A stretch of DNA of 29,016 nt from IMG/VR virus record IMGVR_UViG_3300024262_000186, positions 1-29,016 of that record. One strand, 5' to 3'. Shown piece after piece: positions 1 through 6,621 of the stretch (position 1 is its first letter; every line of letters begins with the position of its first letter). This DNA comes from a virus. A model generated the notes under the pieces. It worked only from the letters and a program-made list of their open reading frames with translations. It ran no database searches and was not told the DNA's origin. A program made the position numbers and the translations under genes.

Positions 1-723
1 GAAGAGATAGATAAAAATATCATGACAGCTGTTGGGAACGCATCTGAGAGGTTTATAGAGGATCGCCTTCGAATTCTACGTCTTTTTAGGTTTACATCAA
101 GAAACCTATCTAAAATAAGTCAAACAACAATTGATGCTGTTAAGAAAGATAAAAGATTAAGAAACGTTTCACCTATTGATGATGTGTCACAAGAAAGGAT
201 TGTTGAAGAATTTGTAAAATCTGTTGATTGGGCATCTAAACATAAAAAATTAGAATCACTTAATTATTATCTAGAGCTACTTGAGAAGTATGACATGTTT
301 AGTGAAATGTTCCCTGAACTAATAATAAATATAGAAAATATAAAAACATTTAATTTGAGTGTAATTTTTGCTTTATTATTTAAAGAAAATGATATTGAAG
401 TTTTAAGAAGCAAATTAAGTAAATATAAGTTTCCAAATAATATAGCAAATGTTGCTTGTTTTTTATTAAGATTAAAAGATAATATAAATAATTTAGATAA
501 AGTATCATCTTTATATAAAGAAAAGAAAAGATATCATGTTGATAATGATACAATATTAGAGTTTGCTGATTTATATAATTTTAATGATAATTATCTACAA
601 GCATTTTTAAAATTTGAACCAAAAATAGATACTGGTGATATAATTAAAAAAGGACTTAAAGGACCAGAAATAGGTGCTGAAGTTAAAAAAAGAGAAATAG
701 AAGAATTTAAGAAACTATTATGA
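1..723 (+). CDS. cca: CCA-adding enzyme / tRNA nucleotidyltransferase, C-terminal part (5' end outside window)
   Basis: The frame is open from base 1, so the gene begins upstream and the ATG at 22 is internal. The visible part opens with a conserved segment of the poly(A) polymerase/CCA-adding family: A-V-G-N then E-R-F-I-E-D-R-L-R-I-L-R, the nucleotide- and tRNA-binding region that follows the catalytic palm. The rest is helical, Lys/Glu-rich and lacks an obvious HD domain. The family adds or repairs the 3' CCA of tRNAs in the cytoplasm. The stop overlaps the next start (ATGA), so it is probably co-transcribed with the two following genes. No tRNA gene is visible in this window. Family assignment is good; CCA-adding versus poly(A) activity cannot be decided from this half. 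Confidence 0.8.
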   Translation, partial: EEIDKNIMTAVGNASERFIEDRLRILRLFRFTSRNLSKISQTTIDAVKKDKRLRNVSPIDDVSQERIVEEFVKSVDWASKHKKLESLNYYLELLEKYDMFSEMFPELIINIENIKTFNLSVIFALLFKENDIEVLRSKLSKYKFPNNIANVACFLLRLKDNINNLDKVSSLYKEKKRYHVDNDTILEFADLYNFNDNYLQAFLKFEPKIDTGDIIKKGLKGPEIGAEVKKREIEEFKKLL

Positions 724-1028
724 AATACTTAAAAACATATGAACAACAATCTGATGATTTAGATTATGAAATATATTTTACATCAACAAAAGATGGTGTA
801 GTTGAAGAAAGGCGACAATTTCAAATTGTTGAAGATCTTGACCTTGCATTAAAAAAAGTTAGAAAATTAATAAACTCTTTTTTAACATTGGATAAAACAG
901 CACCAAGATTTGGTCATTGGAGTCTTGATGATTATTGGATTGAAATATATAAAGGTGATGAAAAAATACAAATTATAGATAAAGATGAAATTGATGCTAG
1001 ATTTGACGCAAATAAATATAACTTATGA
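720..1028 (+). CDS. Hypothetical protein, 102 aa, tandem paralog A
   Basis: No recognised domain. It overlaps the upstream enzyme by 4 bases (ATGA) and the next gene likewise. It starts M-K-Y-L-K-T-Y-E and ends A-N-K-Y-N-L. The following gene starts M-K-Y-L-K-K-F-E and has the same last six residues, so the two are probably diverged duplicates. The N-terminal hydrophobic/Lys stretch ending in Glu resembles the cleavable capsid-targeting peptide of T4 internal head proteins, which would make this a virion-packaged protein; that is inference only. The middle is charged, with no membrane segment or cysteine motif. Confidence 0.75.
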   Translation: MKYLKTYEQQSDDLDYEIYFTSTKDGVVEERRQFQIVEDLDLALKKVRKLINSFLTLDKTAPRFGHWSLDDYWIEIYKGDEKIQIIDKDEIDARFDANKYNL

Positions 1029-1426
1029 AATATTTAAAAAAATTTGAGAAACATTGGACAGAAGAAGAAATAAAACCAACTAAATTAATTGAACATTTAG
1101 AAAAAATATTTAAACATTTTGGTTATAGTGCAGTGTATCATGGTTCAGGAAACAATGTTACATATTTTGAAAAAGATGAAGAAACACATTTTTATATTAA
1201 AGGTGGTCTTGGATCTAAAACACTAGTATATAATGTTTTAGAACAAAATGAGTTCACACGTTTCTTTCCTAAATATTTAAGAACCATTTCAGGGTTAAGT
1301 TTAGATTATTATATAGAAGGTAGTAATTTTTTAGAAATCTTCTTAAATGATATAGATAAAGCTATTGAACAAATAACAATAGATGATATAGAATCAAAAA
1401 TAGCAGCTAATAAATATAATCTTTAA
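1025..1426 (+). CDS. Hypothetical protein, 133 aa, tandem paralog B
   Basis: No recognised family. It overlaps paralog A by 4 bases and shares its first five residues (M-K-Y-L-K) and last six (A-N-K-Y-N-L), while the body is different and longer. The conserved ends on a divergent body suggest that the termini carry a targeting or binding function. Residues 1-8 again look like a capsid-targeting peptide ending in Glu. It is the last gene of this operon and is followed by a structured non-coding stretch. Confidence 0.75.
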   Translation: MKYLKKFEKHWTEEEIKPTKLIEHLEKIFKHFGYSAVYHGSGNNVTYFEKDEETHFYIKGGLGSKTLVYNVLEQNEFTRFFPKYLRTISGLSLDYYIEGSNFLEIFLNDIDKAIEQITIDDIESKIAANKYNL

Positions 1427-1432
1427 TTAGCA

Positions 1433-1523
1433 ATGGTGAACGGGAAATAGCTTTCACACTTCGTTAGTAACCTTGTTACATGATGTCAGGACTTTAACCT
1501 GAATTTCCCAATATTATTCACCA
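1433..1523. ncRNA. Candidate structured RNA, multi-branched
   Basis: Four complementary pairs nest without conflict. The outer stem is TGGTGAA (1434-1440) with TTCACCA (1517-1523). The second is GGGAAAT (1442-1448) with ATTTCCC (1503-1509). Inside are GTAAC-CTT-GTTAC (1467-1479) and TCAGG-ACTTTAA-CCTGA (1486-1502), the latter abutting the second stem. This forms a three-way junction closed by two stacked helices. It lies just after a stop codon in a gene-free stretch and is less AT-rich than its surroundings. The strand is undecided because the pairing works both ways. It does not fold as a canonical tRNA (no T arm). No known RNA family was recognised. Confidence 0.45.
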
Positions 1524-1750
1524 TCTAGCAACATAATTCCTATTTGAAATAAATAATAGTTCGCTTACTATTGTATTATCAACGAAATAATGCTGTGTAT
1601 TTTCTAAAATAAAAAACCTACCAAAAGACACAATAAAATTGTGAATTATTAGTAGGTTATGTTTTATTTTTGTTATATATGTTTTGTTTATAAGTCTTGT
1701 CATATAAGGATTATAATTATACAAATTACAATACTATATATATAATTTTC
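1524..1750. other. Gene-free stretch with small hairpins
   Basis: This is the remainder of a roughly 390-base interval without a convincing gene. It contains a 6-bp hairpin with loop TCGCTT (1555-1572) and the nested hairpin listed separately (1615-1658). On the minus strand an ATATATAAC box near 1670-1680 resembles the promoter-like boxes of neighbouring genes, so a short minus-strand transcript is possible. A 68-codon minus-strand frame spans 1518-1724 but runs through both hairpins and resembles nothing known. Confidence 0.4.
1604..1658 (-). terminator. Nested hairpin with T-run on the minus strand
   Basis: The outer stem is AACCTAC (1615-1621) with GTAGGTT (1652-1658). The inner stem is CACAAT (1629-1634) with ATTGTG (1638-1643) around AAA. 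Read on the minus strand, the outer stem is followed by a T-rich run (TTTTTTATTTT), as in an intrinsic terminator. A short minus-strand RNA starting near 1670 would end here. The long interrupted stem is atypical for a terminator, so a structured RNA is the alternative. Confidence 0.35.
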
Positions 1751-1780
1751 AAAGTCGTTTTTTGAAAAAAACGACTTTTT
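1751..1780. terminator. Intrinsic terminator
   Basis: A perfect hairpin AAAGTCGTTTTTT / AAAAAACGACTTT with a minimal loop and flanking T-runs on either strand. It separates the structured non-coding stretch from the ribbon-helix-helix gene. Confidence 0.75.
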
Positions 1781-1817
1781 GTATTTAATATATACTTAAA
1801 AAGTAAATACAAATATT

Positions 1818-1973
1818 ATGAAAAATAAAGATAAAACATTCACAATGAGAATCCCAAGTGATATTCATAAATTTTTACACGATTACTCAAATGAAAATTA
1901 TACATCAATGTCAAATGTTATAACTCAATTAATTTTAAAGTTAAAAAAAGAATATAATAAAAATGAAAAATGA
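1818..1973 (+). CDS. Small ribbon-helix-helix (Arc/CopG-type) DNA-binding protein, 51 aa
   Basis: The 51-residue product begins with a strand-like segment T-F-T-M-R-I-P, followed by S-D-I-H-K-F-L-H-D-Y-S and a second helix S-M-S-N-V-I-T-Q-L-I-L-K-L-K-K. This is the pattern of ribbon-helix-helix repressors, in which the short beta strand enters the DNA major groove as a dimer. Its last 11 bases overlap the start of the homing endonuclease (ATGAAAAATGA), so the two are translationally coupled and it may control that gene. An AATATATAC box lies about 25 bases upstream. The family call rests on pattern only. Confidence 0.65.
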   Translation: MKNKDKTFTMRIPSDIHKFLHDYSNENYTSMSNVITQLILKLKKEYNKNEK

Positions 1974-2982
1974 GTATTATTTTTTATATGAAACAACAAA
2001 TATTGTAAATAATATGATATATGTTGGTATAGATAAAACTACTAATATTAATGATGATTATATTGGTAGTGGGGTGGTTCTTACAAATGCTATTAAAAAA
2101 TATGGAAAAGAAAAATTCAAGAGAAAAATATTAAATTTTTGTGAATCCTATGATGAACTATTAAAATTAGAAAAAGAAATAGTAAATGAGAAATGGGTTA
2201 AGGATAGAACAAATTATAATGTAAAAACTGGTGGTCAAAGTTCAGGTGTTTTATCAGAAGAGTCAAAAAATAAAATTTCAAATACACTAAAAGAGAAATA
2301 TAAAAATGGGGAAATCACATCAAGTATAGGTAGTTGGGTAAAAGAAAATGGTAACTGGTTATCTAATGGAGGACAAGTTAGTGACGAAACTAAAGAAAAA
2401 TGTTCAAAATCTGCTAAAAAAAGATATGAGGAAGATAAAAAACACCCATTAAAAAAATTTAGAAACACTATTGTAAGTGATACCCAAAAACAAAAAATTT
2501 CAAAAACATTAAAAGAAAAATATAAAAATGGTGAAAGATTAGCAAAACATGAACCTATAAGTGAAGAACATAAAAATAAAATTTCAAAAACATTAAAAGA
2601 AAAATATAAAAAACAACAACACCACTCAAAAGGGAAAACTGCTTGGAATAAAGGAAAAAAATTGAAAAAAATTGAATGTCCTTATTGTGGAAAGATGTCA
2701 GACAAATCAAATGCAAAAAGGTGGCACTTTGATAATTGTAAATTATCACCATTATATGAAAAATTAGAATATAAACCAATGAGTGAAGAATGTAAAAATA
2801 ATATTTCTAAAGCATTAAAAGAAAAATATAAGACTCAAGAACACAACAGAAAAGGTAAGCCATCTTGGAATAAAGGTAAAAAAATGAAAAAAATTGAATG
2901 TCCTCATTGTGGTAAATTTATTGATAAATTAAATGCTAGAAATTGGCACTTTGATAAATGTAAAAATAAAAAACCATTATAA
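1963..2982 (+). CDS. GIY-YIG homing endonuclease with NUMOD3-type repeats and zinc modules
   Basis: Residues 7-22 (F-L-Y-E-T-T...M-I-Y-V-G) form the GIY-YIG core, followed by the expected Y-I-G-S-G and K-F-K-R-K-I-L segments and a Glu-rich helix near residues 68-75. The rest is modular DNA-binding sequence. Five copies of a NUMOD3-like unit (S-[DE]-E-x-K-x-K-I-S-x-T-L-K-E-K-Y) lie near residues 98, 140, 172, 200 and 274. Two near-identical modules, K-G-K-x-x-W-N-K-G-K-K followed by E-C-P-x-C-G-K and W-H-F-D-x-C-K (about 223-260 and 297-334), look like CCHC zinc fingers. Such enzymes cut specific DNA and spread by repair. It is free-standing, with no intron seen, and overlaps the upstream RHH gene. 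Confidence 0.85.
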   Translation: MKNEYYFLYETTNIVNNMIYVGIDKTTNINDDYIGSGVVLTNAIKKYGKEKFKRKILNFCESYDELLKLEKEIVNEKWVKDRTNYNVKTGGQSSGVLSEESKNKISNTLKEKYKNGEITSSIGSWVKENGNWLSNGGQVSDETKEKCSKSAKKRYEEDKKHPLKKFRNTIVSDTQKQKISKTLKEKYKNGERLAKHEPISEEHKNKISKTLKEKYKKQQHHSKGKTAWNKGKKLKKIECPYCGKMSDKSNAKRWHFDNCKLSPLYEKLEYKPMSEECKNNISKALKEKYKTQEHNRKGKPSWNKGKKMKKIECPHCGKFIDKLNARNWHFDKCKNKKPL

Positions 2983-2998
2983 AAATAATGGTTTTTTA
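2967..2998. terminator. Bidirectional intrinsic terminator
   Basis: AAAACCATTAT and ATAATGGTTTT pair around a short A loop, with A-runs and T-runs flanking. It sits between the ends of the convergent homing endonuclease and YkuK-like genes and overlaps the endonuclease stop codon. Confidence 0.8.
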
Positions 2999-2999
2999 T

Positions 3000-3548
3000 T
3001 TAACGACATATTTTGTCGCTTGCTGTCGATGCACAAAATGAAAACGGTTTTCCCATAACCTTATAGCGTTCTCCACATAACCAACCCATAACATCATTAT
3101 AAATTTTATTTGAAATATTATTTGAAGTTCTTCTTCCGTTTCTCGTTGATCTAACGACATTTAAATCAACATGAATTTCAACTAACCTATCAGGTGTAGA
3201 ATTATCATAATAATTTTTATCAAATTTATAATAATATTGTCCCCTTAAAGTTTTATCTAATGATTCTGCGACTTCATGAACAGCAACTGCTTCTTTCCAT
3301 AATTTAGATATAACATCTTTAACTCTTGGTATTTTATATGTTGCGTGAACAACATGTGCCCCATCTTTTCTAACTTCATTATAAAACACAACTGTCACCG
3401 CAAAAGATGTATTCCTTGATTGTGGTTGTGAATCGCAACCTACAATAACTTTTGCATTTTTGTCAACATTTTTAACATAATCCAGAACATATTTATTTAT
3501 GTTAGGGATTCTTGTTCCATCATACTTTTTCCATACTAAATCTCTCAT
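3000..3548 (-). CDS. YkuK/DUF458-type RNase H-like protein
   Basis: The 182-residue product has K-V-I-V-G-C-D-S-Q near residue 37 followed by an alternating hydrophobic strand (S-F-A-V-T-V-V-F-Y), the first strand and acidic residue of an RNase H-like fold. A second acidic strand E-I-H-V-D-L-N follows near 125, and the end A-S-T-A-S-D-K-I-C-R resembles the A-S-S-V-A-D-K ending of YkuK proteins. The family is predicted to be a nuclease; its substrate is unknown. It is on the opposite strand from its left neighbour and shares the terminator at 2967-2998. Confidence 0.7.
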   Translation of the reverse strand: MRDLVWKKYDGTRIPNINKYVLDYVKNVDKNAKVIVGCDSQPQSRNTSFAVTVVFYNEVRKDGAHVVHATYKIPRVKDVISKLWKEAVAVHEVAESLDKTLRGQYYYKFDKNYYDNSTPDRLVEIHVDLNVVRSTRNGRRTSNNISNKIYNDVMGWLCGERYKVMGKPFSFCASTASDKICR

Positions 3549-3570
3549 TGTTGGTTATTTTTTTTTAATT

Positions 3571-3615
3571 AAAATAATAGCCAATTACACTATATGTGTA
3601 ATTGGCTATTATTAT
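3571..3615 (-). terminator. Very strong hairpin with an 18-bp perfect stem
   Basis: The arms 3573-3590 and 3596-3613 are perfectly complementary around the loop TATAT. On the minus strand it is followed by a T-rich stretch, so it probably ends the transcript from the gene at 3729-3926 and insulates the YkuK-like gene. The stem is longer than usual for a terminator; an RNase III-type processing site is an alternative. Confidence 0.7.
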
Positions 3616-3633
3616 ACTATAATATATCACACA

Positions 3634-3702
3634 TTAATACCGAACACTATCACCAGATAGTATCGCCATATTAAAAATTGATTGTGGATATTTCGTTTTC
3701 AT
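3634..3702 (-). CDS. Possible 22-aa peptide
   Basis: A short frame, ATG to TAA, encodes M-K-T-K-Y-P-Q-S-I-F-N-M-A-I-L-S-G-D-S-V-R-Y. It is preceded by TATATATAAC, the same box found before other genes here, and followed within 20 bases by the 18-bp hairpin. That gives a complete tiny unit of box, frame and terminator. The small size makes it uncertain; a non-coding RNA is equally possible. Confidence 0.3.
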   Translation of the reverse strand: MKTKYPQSIFNMAILSGDSVRY

Positions 3703-3728
3703 GTTTGTTATATATAAATATTTTTTTA

Positions 3729-3926
3729 TTAAGTTTTTTCTATTTTCGGAATTTTATATTTTCTTAATTTCCATTTATATAAATCAAAAAAAGATTCCGT
3801 TGCTTCATCACAAAAACTACCTTCACAAACCCACCCATTTGCTCCACGTTTACCATCAGTTATATTTTTATAACAATGTGTACAAATATCCTCTTGGTGT
3901 TCTTCAACAATTTCTTCGAATTCCAT
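3729..3926 (-). CDS. Small zinc-ribbon-like protein, 65 aa
   Basis: An acidic N-terminus (M-E-F-E-E-I-V-E-E) precedes I-C-T-H-C and, about 18 residues later, V-C-E-G-S-F-C, four cysteines that could bind one zinc. The C-terminus is basic. The ATG is 4 bases downstream of a TATATTTG box on this strand, so the mRNA is probably leaderless. Function is unknown; DNA or protein binding is possible. Confidence 0.65.
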   Translation of the reverse strand: MEFEEIVEEHQEDICTHCYKNITDGKRGANGWVCEGSFCDEATESFFDLYKWKLRKYKIPKIEKT

Positions 3927-3930
3927 TTTA

Positions 3931-3938
3931 CAAATATA
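3931..3938 (-). promoter_or_regulatory. Bacteroidota-type -7 promoter box (TATATTTG)
   Basis: TATATTTG on the minus strand matches TAnnTTTG and lies exactly 4 bases before the ATG of the gene at 3729-3926. This spacing recurs at 9409, 16523, 19263 and 23341. Confidence 0.65.
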
Positions 3939-3977
3939 ACATCTTTTATCAGAATAAAAAATTAATATATAAAATAT

Positions 3978-4247
3978 ATGAAAAAACTTTTAATGATATT
4001 ATTATTCTTATTTATATGGATAGGTTGTGATACAAATTATAAACCTAATTATCAAATAAATCATCGACCAGAACCAATTATTATTGTTGCAATTGACACG
4101 ACATTAAATTCTGTTGTAATGATAGATGGTAATAATAAAGTTTTTACTATATATGATAACCCCACGACAAAAGCAATTACATCTACTTTATCTGTTCGTG
4201 ATACACTAAGACCTAAACAACTAAAAGTATTAGGTAAAAATTTCTAA
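3978..4247 (+). CDS. Putative small lipoprotein, 89 aa
   Basis: It begins M-K-K-L-L-M-I-L-L-F-L-F-I-W-I-G-C, a basic start, a hydrophobic core and a cysteine at position 17 suited to lipidation, although Trp at -3 departs from the usual lipobox. The mature part is short and hydrophilic, with I-I-I-V-A-I-D-T-T-L-N-S-V-V-M-I-D-G-N-N-K-V-F-T reading as beta strands. It is likely anchored in the envelope, perhaps affecting entry, lysis or superinfection; that is inference. A TTAATATATAAAA box lies just upstream. Confidence 0.65.
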   Translation: MKKLLMILLFLFIWIGCDTNYKPNYQINHRPEPIIIVAIDTTLNSVVMIDGNNKVFTIYDNPTTKAITSTLSVRDTLRPKQLKVLGKNF

Positions 4248-4286
4248 ACTTAATTCATTATTTTTATTATATAAAATAAAATAATA

Positions 4287-4553
4287 ATGAAACACTATAG
4301 AATAATAGAAAAAAGAAAAAATGGTACTAAACAATATATAATTCAACACCACAATAGACTTATTGTGGGTTTATACTTTTGGCAAAATTTAAATACTAAA
4401 GTTTATAGTAAATATGATGATGCTATAAATGGAGTCAAAGAAGTTATAAATGAAAAAGATTATGAATCAGGTGATACCACATATCATTATATCGATGCAT
4501 ATAAACTCCTTAAAAATAAAAAAGCAAATAAATCAAAAAATAGTATTAAATAA
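4287..4553 (+). CDS. Hypothetical protein, 88 aa
   Basis: No family recognised. The product is basic with aromatic-rich strands (Y-I-I-Q-H-H-N-R-L-I-V-G-L-Y-F-W) and a Lys/Asn-rich tail. It has no signal peptide or cysteines. A TTATATAAAATAAAA stretch upstream fits the TATATA-class box. Confidence 0.6.
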   Translation: MKHYRIIEKRKNGTKQYIIQHHNRLIVGLYFWQNLNTKVYSKYDDAINGVKEVINEKDYESGDTTYHYIDAYKLLKNKKANKSKNSIK

Positions 4554-4565
4554 TAATATTTTTTG

Positions 4566-4573
4566 TATCTTTG
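4566..4573 (+). promoter_or_regulatory. Bacteroidota-type -7 promoter box (TATCTTTG)
   Basis: TATCTTTG lies 16 bases before the ATG of the phosphoesterase gene at 4590 and matches TAnnTTTG. Here a short leader is expected. Confidence 0.65.
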
Positions 4574-4589
4574 TAAAAAATAGTATAAT

Positions 4590-5348
4590 ATGAAAATTTG
4601 TACAATAAGTGATATTCATGGTAGAGTAATTTGGAAAGAATTTGCAGATATTAAATTTTTACTAACAGCTACAGAAGAAACTGTTAGTGATGGTAATTTT
4701 GTGCCACAATATTTTAAATACGTATTCATTGGGGATTTTGTTGATTCTTTTACTCTTTCAAATGAAGTAATAGAAAAAAATCTATTGGAAATAATAAGAT
4801 TTAAAAAGTTATATCCAGAATATGTAGAATTGCTTTGGGGTAATCATGATGTTAATTATTTTGTTAATAAACCATGGAACAAAATGGAAGGTTATGTTAG
4901 TGGCTATAGAGCAGAAGCACACCACAATTTATTTGAAATTTTTGATAAAAATAAAGAATTATTTAAAGTAGCATACCAAAAGAATAATCATATTTTTTCT
5001 CACGCAGGAATACATTTTGGATGGTATCATTTTATTTTTACAAAGGCAATCAAAGAATATCCTGAATTTAAAAATATGTCAATTGCTGAACAATTAAATA
5101 CAGCATTTGACTATAATATTAAATGTTTACACGATATTGATTGGTATAGGGGTGGACACCAAAAACAAGGAGGTCCATTTTGGTGTAGTAAAGATTTACT
5201 TTGGAATAAACCTTTAAAATATACACACCAATATGTTGGTCATACTCCACTTGATAATGTTGTTGTTAGAAAAATAAATGAATCAACAACTATAACTTTT
5301 ATAGATGTATTACATAAAAAGAAAGCATTTTATACAGTAATAATTTAA
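4590..5348 (+). CDS. Calcineurin-like metallophosphoesterase
   Basis: All metal-binding motifs are present in order: I-S-D-I-H-G (D8, H10), G-D-F-V-D (48-52), G-N-H-D (84-87), F-S-H-A-G-I-H near residue 137, and V-G-H-T-P near 217. At 252 residues it has the size of single-domain phosphoesterases that bind two metal ions, such as phage Ser/Thr protein phosphatase and ApaH-like enzymes. The substrate could be a phosphoprotein, a nucleotide or an RNA end. With RNA ligase and a HAD-like phosphatase elsewhere in the window, end-processing is one possibility. It has its own TATCTTTG promoter. Confidence 0.85.
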   Translation: MKICTISDIHGRVIWKEFADIKFLLTATEETVSDGNFVPQYFKYVFIGDFVDSFTLSNEVIEKNLLEIIRFKKLYPEYVELLWGNHDVNYFVNKPWNKMEGYVSGYRAEAHHNLFEIFDKNKELFKVAYQKNNHIFSHAGIHFGWYHFIFTKAIKEYPEFKNMSIAEQLNTAFDYNIKCLHDIDWYRGGHQKQGGPFWCSKDLLWNKPLKYTHQYVGHTPLDNVVVRKINESTTITFIDVLHKKKAFYTVII

Positions 5349-5366
5349 TTATTTGGAATATTATTA

Positions 5367-5374
5367 TATATTTG
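5367..5374 (+). promoter_or_regulatory. Bacteroidota-type -7 promoter box (TATATTTG)
   Basis: TATATTTG lies 19 bases upstream of the ATG at 5394, in the gap after the phosphoesterase gene. Confidence 0.55.
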
Positions 5375-5393
5375 TTAATTAATAAAAATTAAA

Positions 5394-6023
5394 ATGGGAA
5401 AAATTAAATCAAATAAGGAATACGCTATCAGAATTACACACCCTGATATAGGATCATTTTATTTCAATTATGATAATTGGGGTAAATATATATTTACTAG
5501 CAATTTGTCTAAAGTTAAGAAATGGAAAACTTTATCATGCGTAAAAGACCAAGTACATAGAATAGTTACTAATACAAATAGTAGGAGTGGTAATACAAAT
5601 GGACACTTTACTTTTTTTAATTGTGATGAAATAAATATTCCAGATAAGTTAAAACATAATGTTAGAATTTCAAGAAAAAAGAAGTTTTATTATGTGAATC
5701 ATCTAATATCAAAAGAAAAAGTTAAATTTGATGAATATGAAATGGATAAAGTATATGAACCTTTAAAGGAACAAATAATAGAAATTAGTAAACTCTTCAA
5801 AAATGATACATTTAAAGATGTACAATTTGAGGATGATGTTAAAAATAAATTTAAAAAATTAACAAAAATTATTAATCAATATAAAAAAAACCAAGGTGTT
5901 GTAATTAGACATATGGACACTAAGGGTAATGAAAAAGTTTATATTGATATCGTTGATGCATCTTTTAATTTTAGAACATTAAAATTACAAAAATTAAGTG
6001 GAGTAAATACATCTAAAAAATAG
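5394..6023 (+). CDS. Hypothetical protein, 209 aa
   Basis: No family recognised. The N-terminal half is aromatic-rich and probably beta (I-R-I-T-H-P-D-I-G-S-F-Y-F-N-Y). The second half is a charged, Lys-rich helical region from about residue 110. There are no membrane segments. It is one of only two longer genes here that end in TAG, and a TGA follows four codons later in the same frame. It runs with a 8-base gap into the zinc protein at 6032. Confidence 0.65.
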   Translation: MGKIKSNKEYAIRITHPDIGSFYFNYDNWGKYIFTSNLSKVKKWKTLSCVKDQVHRIVTNTNSRSGNTNGHFTFFNCDEINIPDKLKHNVRISRKKKFYYVNHLISKEKVKFDEYEMDKVYEPLKEQIIEISKLFKNDTFKDVQFEDDVKNKFKKLTKIINQYKKNQGVVIRHMDTKGNEKVYIDIVDASFNFRTLKLQKLSGVNTSKK

Positions 6024-6031
6024 AAAATATT

Positions 6032-6568
6032 ATGAGTTTTAAAAAATTTTTTAATTATTTAAATAAAGATGATAAAAAAATCATTTCTGATGAATGTGAA
6101 AAAATCCGTGAAATTGCAAGTGATAAATCATCTAAGGATGAATTAGATAGAAAACGAAAAACGGATTCAATATGCCCTAAATGTAGAAGTGAAACAATTG
6201 TTAATAAAATATCAAGAGTACAAGGTAGCGTACATGGATCATTTTCTCTCGGTTTTGGTGATGTTGATGGTAGCACAGATACAAATAGTGTAAACCATTG
6301 TAATAGTTGTGGAAATCAGTGGAAAAAGTATAAAACTAATTATAAAAGTTGTGAAGATATTTTAGCAGATTGGATGAATCATATTGATATACATTTAGAC
6401 GGTAAATATACTTTTGGTGATTCTGATGTGAAAATGTTAAAAGAGTTTTACGCTGAAAGTATTTGGGGTATTTTTAAAAGTGTGTCAAGTGATTGTTATA
6501 TATCAACTAAAGAAAATATAACTCTTAGTTTATTACGTACATTATTTAAGTCAATCCACGACAAATAA
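6032..6568 (+). CDS. Hypothetical zinc-ribbon protein, 178 aa
   Basis: C-P-K-C near residue 48 and C-N-S-C-G near 90 form a four-cysteine zinc ribbon split by a Gly/Ser-rich stretch (G-S-V-H-G-S-F-S-L-G-F-G-D-V-D-G-S). The N-terminus is basic and helical, and the C-terminal 80 residues are helical with many aromatics. Ribbons of this type occur in nucleic-acid-binding and transcription-associated proteins; the actual role is unknown. It is last in its operon, before a strong terminator. Confidence 0.65.
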   Translation: MSFKKFFNYLNKDDKKIISDECEKIREIASDKSSKDELDRKRKTDSICPKCRSETIVNKISRVQGSVHGSFSLGFGDVDGSTDTNSVNHCNSCGNQWKKYKTNYKSCEDILADWMNHIDIHLDGKYTFGDSDVKMLKEFYAESIWGIFKSVSSDCYISTKENITLSLLRTLFKSIHDK

Positions 6569-6610
6569 AAAAGCCTTGATAATTTCATTCTATCAAGGCT
6601 TTTTTATTTT
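6567..6610. terminator. Bidirectional intrinsic terminator
   Basis: AAAAGCCTTGATA and TATCAAGGCTTTT pair around a short loop, flanked by A-runs and T-runs. It lies between the convergent genes at 6032-6568 and 6622-7113. Confidence 0.85.
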
Positions 6611-6621
6611 TATTTTTTCAT

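Noticed and set aside
1433-1523. tRNA-like fold with a 5-bp arm and 7-base loop resembling an anticodon arm
   Set aside because: There is no T arm, no proper D arm, and the second stem (GGGAAAT/ATTTCCC) spans the molecule, which is incompatible with a tRNA.
1518-1724. 68-codon minus-strand frame
   Set aside because: It runs through two hairpins, resembles no protein and has no good start context; treated as non-coding.
3701-4030. 109-codon plus-strand frame
   Set aside because: It is the complement of the zinc-ribbon gene at 3729-3926 and overlaps the lipoprotein gene; composition is that of antisense sequence.
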